Source: Rotaria sp. Silwood1 (taxonomy: Eukaryota > Rotifera > Eurotatoria > Philodinida > Philodinidae). Taken from it: a stretch of 64,000 nt of DNA. The notes below the pieces were generated by a model. The model was not told where the DNA came from. It made no database searches and saw only the letters and a program-made list of their open reading frames with translations. Position 1 is the stretch's first letter; each line of letters starts with the position of its first letter. The stretch spans positions 124,001 to 188,000 of the forward strand of contig CAJNOP010000181.1 in NCBI GenBank assembly GCA_905250075.1, in the 5' to 3' direction. Both the position numbers and the translations under genes were made by a program. Positions 35,391 to 49,685 of the stretch are shown in pieces.

Positions 35391-38300
35391 CGCGTAATTT
35401 GTTTTATTCTGAAATGCGTAATGCGAACCGTAATAATGTATTATTTCTTCTCTCTTCTCTATGACGATGTGTCAGAAGTAACAGCCTGTTTGATCAACAA
35501 AAGACGATGCGCATCTCTTCTCTTCGAACGTTTTTTTTTTCTTCTATTTGCATACAGAAGGAGGTGTTCGTGTTCATTATTTTTCCTTCTTTTTTGGACC
35601 AATGTTGATGCAGCTTGCTATTAACATGGTTGGCCGGAACGAGAGAAGAAAATTGATTCTTTTTTCTTTCGTTTTTTTTTCTTTCTTTCCTTCTTCTAAC
35701 AGCCAATGTTTGTAAAACAGAACTTCTCTATTTTCACCAATAGAAAGAAAAAAAAATTTGACCTTTTTTTCTAAATATATTTCATTAATATTTATTCATC
35801 TTCAAAAGATGTTTACGTTTCTATTGTCATCCTAATTGGCATCAATCTCTTTAAAAAAAAAAAGAAGAAGAAAATCTCCAAAGAACGACAACTGTCATTG
35901 ATTTAAACCAGATTCAATATATATATATGCAATTGAGTCGTTTATGTTTATAGTCTTTGTATAACTATATTGATTGATCATTGTCGTTGTAGAAATGACG
36001 AGTCTATTTTAAGTAGAAGAGAAAAGATAATCTAACGAGTATGATCTATGCAAATTTCTTTATAAGTGTTTATATGCCAGATATACTGCTGTTACAAACT
36101 GATAATCATCCATTTTCGCGAAGATGATGATGATGATGATTATTATGATGATGTTGTTTTTGCTTATATGATGTAGTGCAGTTATCAAGAGAGTCGATCG
36201 AGTTTGCTTCCGTTACTCGCAAACAAACAAATAGACATTCATAGGGGAAAAAGAAAAAGTTCCGACACCAGAAACGGAAGACAGATACACACATACATAC
36301 ACACATCGTCGGTATAAAAGTATCAAAAAAAAAACGAACAATTATGGGATAAAAAAAAAGTGCGCATGTTCCGGAAATGAAATGGAGTAGGAAAAGTCTA
36401 TATCATTATTTCACTCGTCACCTCTAATTAGTCGATTTACAATGAGCACCTGCACTCTCGAATATTATACCTAATTTTACTACTCACTTAATATGAAAAT
36501 CATAATGAAAATGAGTCAAGGGAGAGGAAAAAAACAACAAGTCGCTGGAAAAAATAACATCTATATATATATATATGGGTCCGTACCCTCCATCACGGTG
36601 ATGTTTACGCAGTTTGGAATGTTGTATGTGTGTGCATATGTTGAGTCGAAAAAAAAAAGTAAGAGTAAAAGACGACGTCAATCATTCTGACAGTTTATTG
36701 TTGTAAGACAGCGCATGATGAAGAGAAAGCTTAGATGCCTTGAAAAAAAAAAGAAGAAACGATTCGATTCTCTCTTTTGTGTCTACGTGCAGACTTGCAC
36801 GATTACCCTGATGACAACAAGGGAGTAACGTAGCAGAATAGATAAAGAAAGTTTTTTTCATTTTTTTTTTGACTCATGACTTTCGAAAAAAAATGTATTA
36901 CGTCATTTTTAATAAACAAAATGTACACATCGAGAAACTTGAAAACGAAAAAATAAAACTAACAAATTCATCATTTTTCAATATGTTGTTATTATTATTA
37001 TTAAATCGTGCTGCGTAAATCGTCAAGGATGAGATATATACATTGTTGAGTATGTCAACGACACGACATGCTACATTAATTTTCGATAGAAATCTACTGC
37101 CAGTCGTTCTATGTTGTGATTAGCTTAAGGGTGTCGACAAGCACACATCTATCGAAGAGATAATGATGAGCATTTTCTCTACTTCTTTTGCTTGAATGAT
37201 TAGAAAAGCAACACATACACACATATCGTAGCAGCAGCCATACAGGAAAATTTGTTCATTCGACCATTGTATGTCTGTTTGTCTCAATATAATTTGCTCA
37301 ATTTTGCTTTTCTTTTTTTCTTTTTCAATGGACAATGGTATACGTGAGCGCGTGTCCATTTTCGTCGACACGTTCACACATCACAAAAGCGATTAGTGAA
37401 ATAACTAGTATACCTTTTGATCTAACCTCGATTTGACATGATCATAATGGATGGTGTATGTTGGATACTTCACAATACAAAAAAAAAGAGAAAAAACATA
37501 AGAGATATTCATTTTCGCTTCATCAAATTTCAATGGTTAACTGACATTTTCACCTGACAAATTGTTCAAATATATGAGATTAAGAGTAAGCACAAGGACA
37601 TAATAATCATAATTGAATAGTTGTTGAAATTAGAACAAATCAATATAGGATGACAAGCTTAAATCATCTCTCTTTTTTTTTACACCGCCTTTACTTTGTT
37701 CTTAGTTTAAAATCTAACAACAATGAAATATAATTATTTGCTTCTAAAACAAATCAATCTTTTTGCACAGATGTTATTCTTTTACTATATAAACGATGTT
37801 TCAATCAAAAGTTTCTTTTTTTTTTTTTATAAATGATTGTGTCGGCACCAGATTTTATCAATGATGAATGTTATATAAAGAAACAGAAGAAAAAAAAATA
37901 ATTGTTCATGATGGACATATCTAGATATAAAATGATTAGGTTCGAACAACTTAATAAATTAAATATAATAGCCAATTTTATAGCTATTAAAATTCTTTAA
38001 ATATTATTTTATGTCTTGTTGATATAAGTAAAATGTCAGTTTATTTTTAAATTTTATCAGCAGACAAGAAAGTAAATAAACGAAAATTTTTAATGTTGTT
38101 CTTTTATTCTTGTTCTACTTAATGCAATTATTTATTATAAAAACAGAATTCTTTGATAAGAATACATGTATGAAGCATAAAAAAATAAATTACTCATGTA
38201 AAACAAAATCAGATCAAGATTATAGTATAGAAAATTAGAAAAAAATATATAGTTCATTTAAAGTCTTTTTTTCATGAAAAAGGATATGTAGTTTGCATTA

Positions 38301-38500
38301 TAATCATTACAAGATTTTTTTCTAATTATTTATCTCTGTAATAGATCAACTATTCAGGATTCTAATTTCACTTTTTTGAATGAATAATCAGTAATGGTAT
38401 AACAACGAAGGATAATATCTTTCATAGAACAATAATATTAAGCTAAAATTTCTTTTAGATATCCTGTCTAATACGTAGAGATCATGAAACTTATGCAATT
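35391..38500. other. Upstream flank of FoxG, no gene seen
   Basis: Long non-coding region with poly-pyrimidine tracts, TA microsatellite (about 36,561-36,577) and no supportable gene. Regulatory sequence for FoxG is expected here, but no site can be named. Confidence 0.5.
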
Positions 38501-38519
38501 TAATGAAATTTAAGAGATG

Positions 38520-39580
38520 TTTTTTAGTTACTATGAGCTATAATGCTAGATCTCAGAAGATGATGCCGTTTTCCGTTATCTCATAAAACGAACTGATCGA
38601 TTACGATGGAATTCGGTGAACTTTCATGGATTAATACGCCCTATCATATGCTGATTCCGTCGGTTAGAATTTATTTTACGGAGGCGGTTTTGTAAAAGAA
38701 AGAAATAGAAATTTCAAAAGGACTTGTCAACATTTTTGTACGTCGTTTTTAGAGAAAATCTAGCAATACTTCCATGCTTAAAGTTTTATAATATATACTA
38801 TTTGATGGATTTTGTTTTCTATAGTTCTAAATTCCAATTAGTATTTTAAATTAGAATTGAATTCATATCTTTGGAGTGTCACAATTTACAAGAAATTATC
38901 GATTGATAAATATGAGATACGAGGAAGTTTTTGAGAGATCGTTCAAGCTGTTCTGGGAAACCGTGTACACGATTTTCTGGTCGTTGATTACTTTGAAGAG
39001 AAGAAATGAACAAATATGAGTAGATATTGCAACAAGCAAGGTATCGTCAGAACAAAAATTTCAATAAGTTTTCCGAATGTAGTATTACACCACATACTAC
39101 GTATTAGTTATTTGAAAAGTCGACATTTTCGAACGAAAAAAAAAACATGTAAGTTCTCTACACTCAAACATATATATTGCGATTGGTTTACTACAAAAAA
39201 GAACAATCTTTAGCATCGATTGCAAGAATACGAGATAACATAAAGAATTACAACTTCAAAACACCAGCAACATAGAATCATAACAGAGGAATATCTAAAG
39301 ATATTGTGGCAACATTGTGATGAAGTTCATATTGCTATTCCAGTGCTCTGAAAGCTACTATGTTTTTGCTCTAATAACACGTTGATTGTCGGAGTGACTA
39401 CTCATTTGCTCGTTTATCTCCGACTAAATAATCAATGGAAAGTCAATCTATGGGTAGTAAATCGTATAAACTCTAGCAAATATGTATGTAACGTTCAAAT
39501 ATGGCTATGTAGGTTAGCGTCATCTTTTGCGACACCCATCAGTAGGTTTGCTATGTATAACCCATCGTTCGAGTAAATGA
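38520..39580 (+). pseudogene. Possible decayed coding sequence
   Basis: From about 38,920 one frame reads EIVQAVLGNRVHDFLVVDYF, then EEKK, a stop and a further open stretch to 39,213, and a second open stretch runs from 39,382 to 39,576. Composition is protein-like but stops interrupt it and no family is recognised. It could be chance in an otherwise empty region. Confidence 0.2.
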
Positions 39581-39725
39581 GTAGTAGCAGCAGAAAACAA
39601 GCAAGCATTTTGAAAAGAAGTAGAAAATTTTAAAAAAAGCATGGCTATAAATTTCTAAAATATTTCTATGCTTTCTGACACATCTTATTTTTAGAGTTCT
39701 GCATTTGTTTAACCTACATTGAAAA

Positions 39726-39998
39726 ATGTTAAAAGGTTTAACATGGCAAACGCTTAGAGCGAATTATTCATTGATACCACTTTTTTCCGTCGTTACACTC
39801 GGTGTGGTAATGGCAGCTGGCCATTCATTTCGTAGTTTAGCTTTTTCAACTGATGTTAAAGTGAATCGAGGTAATCAGGATCGACCATGGGAAATACAAG
39901 TCAATGATGATGGTACATTTAAACATGCAAAATATGTTAAATTACATGATTATCGTAAATTAAAAAAGAGTGAATATGAACCAGAACTCAACAAGTAA
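39726..39998 (+). CDS. NDUFA4: NDUFA4-like mitochondrial respiratory-chain subunit
   Basis: An intron-free 90-residue frame, close in length to animal NDUFA4 (about 81 residues), a small subunit first assigned to complex I and later to cytochrome c oxidase. Seen features: a short basic N-terminus, YSLIPLFSVVTLGVVMAAG, which matches the SLIPLF plus membrane-helix block of the family, then a region ending VNRGNQDRPWE that parallels the DVCWDR.N.PEPWN stretch, and a basic C-terminus with HDYRKLKKSE, like VDYSKLKKERP. It should sit in the inner mitochondrial membrane with one helix. An AATAAA lies at 40,207. It stands alone between two long spacers. Confidence 0.92.
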   Translation: MLKGLTWQTLRANYSLIPLFSVVTLGVVMAAGHSFRSLAFSTDVKVNRGNQDRPWEIQVNDDGTFKHAKYVKLHDYRKLKKSEYEPELNK

Positions 39999-42900
39999 AC
40001 AACATAGAACAATCTATCCTTAACTAAGCTAATTTTCAACTCTTCTTCCGTTATCATTCTTGGTAGAAAATATTGATTATGAAAAACATCCTAAACTGTA
40101 GATCCATTCGCTTGTTTTCTTGTGTCTAAACAGAACTAGTTTACATCCATAGTTTTATTATTTTTTTCTTGTCATCACATTTTCCTCGTTTTTTTTTCTG
40201 ATAAAAAATAAATGAGGAAAAACCCTAGTAATTTGTTGTTAATTTTTTGATTTTGTTTGTAATTAAATCTTCAATCAACTAGAGAATTAATATTTATATT
40301 TCATTGTATTGATAATATAGAATAGTTTATTGAGACATTTTTAAAAATATTAGTTTGATTATTTTTGTTAAGATGATTTAGACGTATGTCAAGATATACA
40401 AAATTGATGATAGAACATATAGTTAAAAGATTTCAAATAATTTTTTTGTGTTCATCTGTTTCTTTTATTTTAGAAATCTATATAAGGCTCAATCTAAAAA
40501 AACCAAGTAAATCTTTTACATTGAAATATATGTTAGAAGATACGTTAAAATGATTGCAATATCAAATATTTTATGAATACATCTCCTTGCAGACAAATCT
40601 TCTAATATTGTATTTTTCAAAAGATACGCTGATAGACTCTTTACAACAATGGCAATGAAGAGTCCTATGTAATTGTTTTAACAATTTTTTTTTTTATAAG
40701 GTTAAAACTGAAACACTGTCTCATAGTTAAATATTCCAATATGGATATATGTCACTACTAACAAAACGTAAAGCTTCAATTCATTTCTTTTTTTGTAATA
40801 TGCATCATGAAATTCTCTAATATTTTTGCATGAATGGCTCCTTTCAATTATGCTGACAAATTTTGTCTTTGACAGAAGATAAAGGTCTTCGCGATCCCAT
40901 TGTTACTTATTATAACAATGGAAAAAACAACTTGAGAAACATCACGTGTCATATCAAAAAGTCGGCGAATTTTTAATTTATCGAGCTTAAACTCACTGAG
41001 TTACTTTAAATGAGATCATTTTAATAGAATATCGAGTAAGTAAAAGTCAAAACACAAACCGACTTGAAGAAGCAACTAAATAAAGTATGTCGAAAAATTC
41101 TTTTTGAATTATGTTTCCAAAGTGATCGGCTCGTTTTTTTTGAGCTTTTTTTATATATTGTATCATGTAAAAATTTGTTTGACAAAGTAAGAAGACTTTT
41201 TTGTTTTTCTCAAAATCGTCGAACATTTGACCATCAGTCATTGCTTCAGTTTCAACCTTATAAGACAATCATTAGAACAATTTAATGAAATCTTTCATTC
41301 CTATTCTTCTAGAAAATTTGATGGTACATAATTGAACAAAAAAACCAACGTTATAAAGTTTATCAGTGTTGCAATATTTGTCGAATATCTGATATTGCAC
41401 ACATTTCGATTCATCCGGTAGTATATAAACCAGAAGAAAAAGGTTTTCCATCAATACCAATAGATGACATTGTGTTTTTTTTTTGTTGAAAACCTTTATG
41501 CATAAGAATATTGTTCAACTTATTTGAATGCATCGATCATCAAGTATGCTTGATTATACATATTCATGAGACGTTGGAAATCGAGAAGATAATAATAGAT
41601 TAAACAATTTGACAAAGTTTTTAAACGTGTATGAAGATTTTTTAATCTCTCACCAATAATTATTATTGATTTCTGAATTTCGGCAATTAATAATAATACA
41701 TCTATATTCACGAAAAGGAAATGTTGAAAGGTTTTTGACTTCGTATAATCTTGCACAATAAACCAAATATACTCATTGATAAAGATCATATAGTATTTAT
41801 TGATTACAACAGGATATAAGCGTACTCTCTTATGGCTTTTATCTTATAATGATTTATAGAGTAAGTTTATCACGTCTTATCTTTCATTTGTAGTACATGA
41901 AAAGAAAAACGTTTATAAGTTATTAAGAACAAATCATTAAACTCTATTATCTGATATATAATTCTCTTGGCAATGAAGATCTATACGAAAAGAAAACTTT
42001 TTTAGTAATAGACGACTTAGATAATGTTTTTCTTTCCATTATACATGTTTATGCATATCTCGAAATTAATGCGTCTTTCACAAGGATGAAAAAATATAAT
42101 TTTCCACTCTACAATTCATATGCACGTTCGTGTCGACAAATTAGAATCTTATATTATTGATTAGTAAAATCTACTTTTCTCACTCTATGGGAACATAATT
42201 TTTTCAAAATAACTCTTCTTTTGTATTTTAAGTTTGTCATTATGTTTTAACTGATGTATTACAAAATATTAGATAATGAAAAAATAATTTATTGTTGATT
42301 ATTCAGTATATATTATTCATATATATTTATCCATAAGTCCTTATTTTGTTCATGATAATGAAATTGTATATCATTATGTTCTGATATACTTAAATTTACC
42401 AATTTCTATTTATCTAAAACGATGAAACTATCAAGCCGTAAATAATATTATTAATAATATTCTATTTTATTTTTATTTTTTTCTATTGTAGATAATCATG
42501 CAAATCTACATCGGACTGAAGTTCTTCCATTATCGCATATGAAAAGAAAATGTTGTAATTTTTTAATAAGAAGAAACTTGTATTTCTAAATATGACCCGT
42601 CAAAGTTATTACTAGGTACCAGATGTGATTTATTGATTAATTTAAAGAGGACAAAAAACTAATATTTATTACACAGATCAGCGAAATTATGGTTCAATAA
42701 TTGATATATTGTATTTGCTATCGTTTTATTTTTATGATATGTCATTTTAATTAGTTAATACCAATTGTTTTATTTATGACGAAATTTTAATCATTAATCA
42801 ATGTGAAATCAATAATGTTAGTCAAATCTGGCATACAAATATTAGATTAGACTGTAATAGATATGGTTTACAACGCTTTTATGAAACTAATACAGTAATA

Positions 42901-44718
42901 AATCAATAAACTTCATATGTTTGTCAGACTGAGCTAGTATTGAGTGTTTGAGTTGTTGCAATAGCCTGTTTTTTCACGAACATTAGCATACCGAATCATG
43001 GCCAAATATCTTCTAATGAAGCTATACTAGGAATGATTTGTCCAGCAACTTCACGAAAAAGAATCACAAGATTCTATTGAACTTGTTAAAATTTGATGTT
43101 AATATTAGAGAACATCAATAAGTAAGAAAATCTTTTTGAAACAAGGCCGCTTTTCATTTCGACGGCTTCTCAATCGAACTATAATTTGATAGCCAATGTA
43201 TATAAGACGTATATGGAGATCTAATTGACTTCAACATAAGACTCAATAACACGAATAAACTATTTGCAATGTTTTTTTTCAAAAAGTTTTGAAAAGTATT
43301 GATTTACGTATGTCCGATAGTAGTAATCATTTGTAATATTTGCTGTAAACAAAATTGTCTAAAATCAAAATCAAAAGAATATACTACAATATTGAAAAGA
43401 GATATAAATTGCTTGAACTGCTCACGACATATTCATCTTTTCTTTCTGTATAATAGGCCTCTGCAACATTCTGTATTTCAGAGTAGTGTTAACATGTAAC
43501 CTATTCTTAGATTTTATTTTTCGTGAATTGAAAAATTTGGCAGTCCCTTCAATAATAAAAATGTAATCAAGAGTACAGATTAATACGATTTATAGTTTTT
43601 TTTAAAATGTTTATACATAATTATTAGTAAAACTTGAAATTATTTGTTCTGCTGTCTTTTTTTTTATGGAAGACAATTGGACGTTGTTCGTATCCGTTAA
43701 TATTCAGCACATACGAAGAAAATCATAAATATTTTAGTTTTCATCTGTAAAATCTTCGTCATTCAATATCATTAACAATTATCCTCGTATATTTTGCTAA
43801 CGACAGATCGTTTCCAACTATCGAATCGCTTTTCATTAGCAACTGTTGCTATTCAATCCAATATGGTGAGTAGTGAAAAAATCAGTTTTGATTTGCTTTA
43901 TCGAGTTATGAGCGTTGTACTCGATATCTATTTTGTGAGCATAAAATTGTTGAGAATAGGAAAATCAATTTTGAGCTGAGGTTTTGTTCATAGATAACGC
44001 TTATAGACATTAGAAGCTCTTCAAAATGTCAGCCAAAACGAATACATCTTTACTAAGACATTTAAATTTTAGAGCAAGTCCTATTTTGAGTTCTATTTCA
44101 ACCCAAGGATATTTCCATGACAGGTTGTTTTCGCGATAACAGTACATTTGTCGTAGCTCAAAACTTAAAGAGTTTCTAATGATCATAAGGCTTATCTTTG
44201 GACAAGATTTCAGCTGAAAATTCGATCACCTAGATTTTCAACTTTTCTATACTCGTAGAGTATAAAAATCAAGTAAAATGTTTATAAGTCAGCTCCTTCA
44301 CATAAGTTTCAACTAATCATCGTAATAATTCTTTTATATTTGTAAAATAAATAATTTTCTTTAAATTAAAAATTGAGTTAGTACTTATTTTTTTGTTTAT
44401 TAGATTAATACAGTTGTTGATAATACTGATCATTCATATTAATTTATTTCAAAGAAAAGATCTTATGAGGAAGTTTACAAAAAAAAATGTACGACATCAA
44501 TGTATTATTTCAGTTAAAATAAAAAGAAAAGGAAGGAATCTCTTAATTTTTTTCGTACATTTATTTATTGAGAAGACAATAAAAATTGTGAAAGTAAAAT
44601 ATAATAAAAGCTTGACAATTAGACGGAAGCAAAATGGAAAAAGAAAAAGAATATTTTTATTATCGATCACAAAAAATGTGTGTTGGAGAATACTTTATCA
44701 GTTTTTCTTTGTTTTTTT
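39999..44718. other. Spacer, no gene seen
   Basis: About 4.7 kb of AT-rich DNA. A frame near 41,360-41,480 reads YKVYQCCNICRISDIAHISI and then KPEEKGFPSIPIDDIV, which looks coding-like but is too short to support. The frame at 44,393-44,722 overlaps the 3' untranslated side of EFHC1 and is not accepted. Confidence 0.5.
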
Positions 44719-47700
44719 TTAACTATCAAAAAAACGTAAAAAATCATATAAATTTATTTTTCCTTCACTGTTTGTCGTACATTCAGCAATCATCTAAATA
44801 GAAAAATAAATAAATATTTCATAATACATATATAATTTCGTATGATTTATTTCTTACCGCATCAATAAGATCATTTTCAAGTGGTAAATTAATTTGTCGA
44901 AATAAATCTAAGATATTTTCTCGAGCTATAAAACCATTTCGATCTTTATCATAACGTAAAAACATTTGTCGAATTTCTTCATGATTTGTTATACGCATAT
45001 GTTTTAATTTATTACGTACTTCAGCATATAAACGTATAAAATCACCTGGTCTACGTTGTATATGTATATTTGTACTAAGACGTGCATCTGGTCGACCAGG
45101 TTCATTACTTAAATGTTGTCGTAATGATTCAATAACAGCTGGTGTAAATTGTTCAGGATGTTCTTCAGCATATTTTAATACATATAAATCAGCTGAACGA
45201 ATTATAAAACGTTGACGAAATATTTCAATAGTTGCACCAATATAAAAATCAGATGGACCATAAAATTGAGGATGTTCAAGTGAAGAACCTTTTTGAAAGA
45301 TAAAAAAAAAAAAAAAACAAAAATTAATATTATCTTAATGTAAGATAGTTTGATTTAAATTTACCTGGTTTTGAAACACGTGTTCGTTCAAGAAATCGTC
45401 CACCAATAATACCTGAATTACGTTGAGGTGGTTCATGAATACTGATTGTATCATCACCAAGACGATAACTGATAATAAATTTACGTAATTTATCATCTTC
45501 ACGTGGACTATCCTATTAAAAGAAATGATATTTAAAATAAAACACAAAAATGGCTTTTCATTTTTTTCTTGTTTCATACTAAAACAGCTTCATAACGAAG
45601 TATACGATGGTCATTCTCCATTAGTTTAACATAATCTTTTTTCGGTCGTTCAGGTTGAAGACGTAAACAATTTTGCATTGAATCTTCTAATGAACCAAAT
45701 CCATTATATGGAGGAATTTCCTAAAAATAATATATATATATATTTCTCTTCAAAAATCAAATAGAAAAATATTTAAATTTTACCATTTTAGAAAATTCAC
45801 TACGTGTTTCTTGAACATTAATTGGTTCAAAATTATTAACACCAAAATTTTTTGCATAAAATGTTTTCGTAAAAACATCACAATCATATATGAAAAAATT
45901 TCGTCCATAAATATTAACAGTTTTTCCAATCATTAAATCTGATGGTTTAAAATAATCAGCTATTTCAGTATCAGTTAATTCAAGAAATACATGTGGAAAT
46001 GTGCCTAAAAAATATATTCTAATTTCAATTTAATCTATGATAAATTCTTTTTTTTTCATTATAGTATATTAGATTCCTATTTCAAGTTGACATATGAGCA
46101 ATCAAAGAAGGTTGATTGTTGTCTTCATTTACATGAGTTTTATTTTAATTGATTAATAGTCTGAAACTATTTACAATGGAACCCGAACACTTCCGTCGTT
46201 GGATGGACTCTCCGCTGAAGAAACTTTTGAGAGTGTGTAGGTAGATGAGTCTTTTCTCCATCTACATCCGCTCTTAAATCGTACATAGAGAAACCAATTG
46301 ATTCATTTGAGCAATACTCATTTGATTAAGTTTATTGTTCATCATTCGTTTAGTAGAACCCGTTCTAAGATGCTAACGTCCGCAATTTGATTTAATCTTC
46401 TTACTGTAATATTCGAACATATGAGATTTGCTCTGTTATTAGACTAACCTTTGATATCATAACGATTTTTTGGAACTTTATGACGTGTTATAAGTACAGG
46501 AAATGGATCTCGACCATCATTAGCTTTATGTACTTCTCGTATTTCCATTGTATCATTAACTAAAAAATATTGAATAACAAATTCACGTTTTTCACCAAAC
46601 ATTTGTGATCGATCATCCCATGTAGCATAAAAACGTAAAACTTTTCGATCCATTTCAACATATTGTTTAAGTTTATCGAAATCATTTTTTGTTTTATATG
46701 TTTTAAGTTCAGCTGCCTGTTGTCGTTTTGTTAAATATGAATCACGTGGTATTAATTCTGATTGATTTACATGAATACCTTCACTTTCAAGCCATTCCTA
46801 AAATAAATAATAAATGAAAATAATATTTCTCTATGAATAAATTTCTTTTTCTTTTTTTGTTCTTACTCGAGTAAAAGCATCACAATCACATACACGAAAT
46901 ACTTTTCCATAAACAGCTAAATTTTGTCCAAGATTAATATCACGAAAATTATATGTTTCACCTTGATCATTTTTTGGAAAACGATGACGACGAATTAATT
47001 TACCCTGTGGAATACCACTATTTTCTTGAACTTCTTCAAGTATTTCTAAACTATCATCTTCAAGATAATAAAGAATTTTAACTGGTCGTACACGAAAATA
47101 TTCATTTGGACTTTCATGAATTGTTTGTTTAAAATAACCAAAAAAACGAAGAACTTTTTTATCAAATGCTAATGTAGCTGGAACAAATTTATCTGGTGTT
47201 TGAACAACTGCTTTACCATATAAAAGTTCTGGTCGATAATTTCGAAGAAGTTCTAATTCATCTTCACTAATTTGATTATAATTAATACGTGTACCACCTG
47301 AAAAAGAACAATGATGTTTATCCGATTTATTATAAATAAAAAGAAAAAAAATTTATAGATTTATACAAATCTATTTATATTAATCTGATTAGTATCTCAC
47401 CGATCGTTTATCCTTTACAGTTGATTTACTTTGCACAATAAAATAATATTAAAACTACGCTAGAAGAAAAAAAAAATCTGTTATTTCGATTGATGTGTAT
47501 TGGACATATCTATTTTCATTTGCAAAATTAACCTAGACAAATATTAACTTTCGATATCTAATGCATAGTTTAGAATTGTGTTTTATCCAGAATTTTTCTT
47601 TCGAACAATCAAATTATAATCCTGGAGAGGGTCAATGTTCAACTTTTCTGGTACATGGACATATTGTACATGATATTATAATCATAAAATTCGGGAAGGC

Positions 47701-47993
47701 TACACTGATGATTTATGGAGCAGTGTCGACCTATCGACACTCACGTTGGTTAAAATATTGGTTTTTAAATAATTAATAGAATACTTTTTCTCTTACCTAA
47801 CCCTACTTGAGGCCATTTAGTAACTCGGTGACCATTTTTTACATCGAGCGTGTGACTAACATGAAAGTTAGTTTGCTAAAATATAAATATTTGCATTATA
47901 AATAACAAAAAACACATAACAAAAACATCTGCTAATGATACATACTGTTGGATCACGAAATGAATTTCCTGGTAAACACGGCAGTCCTTCCAT
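44719..47993 (-). CDS. EFHC1: EF-hand domain-containing protein 1 (DM10 ciliary protein)
   Basis: Nine exons, 47946-47993, 47797-47875, 46867-47297, 46449-46797, 45784-46004, 45580-45720, 45365-45512, 44858-45288 and 44719-44793, join in phase to 640 residues, the length of human EFHC1. EFHC1 is an axonemal microtubule inner protein of motile cilia. It opens MEGLPCLPGNSFRD, typical of the family, and has three DM10 domains at about residues 80-186 (FDKKVLRFFGYF...VFRVCDCDAFT), 230-352 (DRKVLRFYATWDD...FFIYDCDVFT) and 410-512 (DHRILRYEAVL...FIIRSADLYVL). Linkers PPYNGFGSLEDS and EPPQRNSGIIGG are conserved. One EF-hand loop near 586-597 (DKDRNGFIAREN) has Asn at position 12 where Glu is usual, so calcium binding may be weak. 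Introns 2 and 4 (about 500 and 440 bp) are longer than the rest. Confidence 0.97.
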
Positions 47994-48432
47994 TTTTCTT
48001 CTATTTAATACTCGTCGCCTAGTTGTCAAGAGGCACTAATAAGTGATACTGTTGCTATTCTGTTTGTCTTTCTTGTTCCGTTTGATGGCAACTTTTTAAT
48101 CTTGGTTGCCTAGTAACATCCATCGGAAATTAGTCTTATTGAAATTTTTAATTTAAAGTTACGTTGAAGTATTCTTCTTATCACTGGTATAATTGTCAAG
48201 AAAAATAGTAGCAAATAATGAAATATACATGACTCCTACGCATAGATGTCGTACGAATGAATCATTTTTTTTTTGAAATATATGCGATGACGATTATTTA
48301 ATGAAATTTCGCAATAATTAAAGTTACGAAATTTTTAAATGAAACTATGTAATATCAAGGATATTTAAGAGGATCTTACTCTTGAAAGAGTTCGTATCAC
48401 AGTTTTATTTTGCTAGCTCTACAGCTTCAAAC
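47994..48432. promoter_or_regulatory. Divergent intergenic region between EFHC1 and the first FAU-type gene
   Basis: The two starts lie 439 bp apart on opposite strands, so both promoters must fit here. TTTTGCTAGCTCTACAG just before the FAU-type ATG resembles a pyrimidine-rich ribosomal-protein leader. No TATA box or motif can be assigned with confidence. Confidence 0.45.
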
Positions 48433-48971
48433 ATGCAAATCTTTGTTCGTGGCACTGCCAAAGTATTGGCATTCAATGTTGAAAAAGACGATAGCATTCA
48501 AGATGTTTATGTAAGATTAAATCATTTTAGAATTCTATATTAATCATATAAATGTTTCAGGAATATATTGCTCAAGAATCTGGTTATGCTGTAAATGATA
48601 TTCTGTTGAGCTTATATGGAACACCATTAAATAATGAACAAACAATCGAAGAATTCGATCTTGTTCCAGGTACAATTATTGATGCTAATATTAAATTATT
48701 AGGTGGAAAAACTCATGGACGAATGAACCAGGCTGGTAAAGTTAAAAAACAAACACCAAAAGTAAATATTCTATTCATAAATCATGATAGTCCGTAGTAT
48801 ACTTCTAAATTTTATATTTAAAAGGTTGCTCCAACAGAAAAACCAAAAAAGAAAACCGGCCGTGCACGTCGTCGTGAACAATATGCACAACGTTTCACCA
48901 ACAAAATTGCTTCACCTAACGGATTCCGCAGTGGACCTAATTCAAACTACCAACTTCCTGTTTCTTCATAA
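48433..48971 (+). CDS. Divergent FAU paralogue: ubiquitin-like domain fused to S30-like protein
   Basis: Exons 48433-48510, 48561-48761 and 48825-48971 encode 141 residues. FAU precursors are cut after a Gly-Gly to release a ubiquitin-like protein and ribosomal protein S30 of the small subunit. Here MQIFVRGTAKVLAFNVEKDD starts the ubiquitin-like fold, LLGG marks the expected cut, and KTHGRMNQAGKVKKQTPKV starts the S30 part. Exon sizes 78 and 201 equal those of the next gene, showing tandem duplication. The S30 half has changed at sites that are nearly invariant: [12 protein letters not shown] is KTHGRMNQAGKV, and the tail reads SPNGFRSGPNSNYQLPVSS rather than a basic [10 protein letters not shown] end. 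It may be a tissue-specific or degenerating copy. Confidence 0.88.
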
Positions 48972-49685
48972 ATAAACCTGACAAAATCCCTCTTTTTTTG
49001 ATGCTATGTAGAGTGAGAAGTTCTATTTTTTAATAAAATTCATATTTCTCACAATGTGGGGTACATTATCTAAGAGAATGACAATGTTAAAGTCATCGCA
49101 GAATTTCAAAATTGTTTTATGCAGTAGTATAACTCTCGAATTTTGAAAAAATTTCGTTGTTCTCTAGAAAAGTTTTAGCATGCTATTTTCTTTTTTGTCC
49201 ATCAATTTCGATGACAACTTTCAACCGTCTCTCTCTCGAACACTCGGTCAAGTTTAGCAAAAACCGTTGACTCATCCTCCAACCCTGGCGACCTCAGATG
49301 ATTTTAATGTAACGACAATGTATGTCTTGAAATTGTTCTCTATATAAATTTTGTTGTTAACAACTGTTATCAAGCGTTATCTATGAAAGAAAATAGATGT
49401 CGCTTTACTTGAATTCTTTTATTTTCTGAATTTAATTCTTAATTTAATAATAATATTCTCAATAAAAAATATTAAATATATTTAAAAATAATGATTATCT
49501 TTTATACATATAGTTGTTTATTCCATGGATTAACCAATGGAGAATAGTTTTTTAAATAATAAATAGTTATTAGTTCATCTAACCATCTTGCGAAATATTT
49601 TTGCTTTTAAATACATCATAAGATATCTGTTTATTCACTCTAGATTGTTCGTCGACTTTTTTTGTTATTATATTGAAAAACAATC
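48972..49685. other. Spacer between the two FAU-type genes
   Basis: 714 bp holding the AATAAA of the first gene (about 49,032) and the promoter of the second. No other gene seen. Confidence 0.6.

Noticed and set aside
44393-44722. 109-codon basic frame on the plus strand
   Set aside because: It starts at TTG, is Lys/Ile-rich as expected from AT-rich DNA, and overlaps the 3' side of EFHC1.
46005-46448. Possible insertion in EFHC1 intron 4
   Set aside because: The intron is longer than its neighbours, but I found no inverted ends or repeats to support an element.
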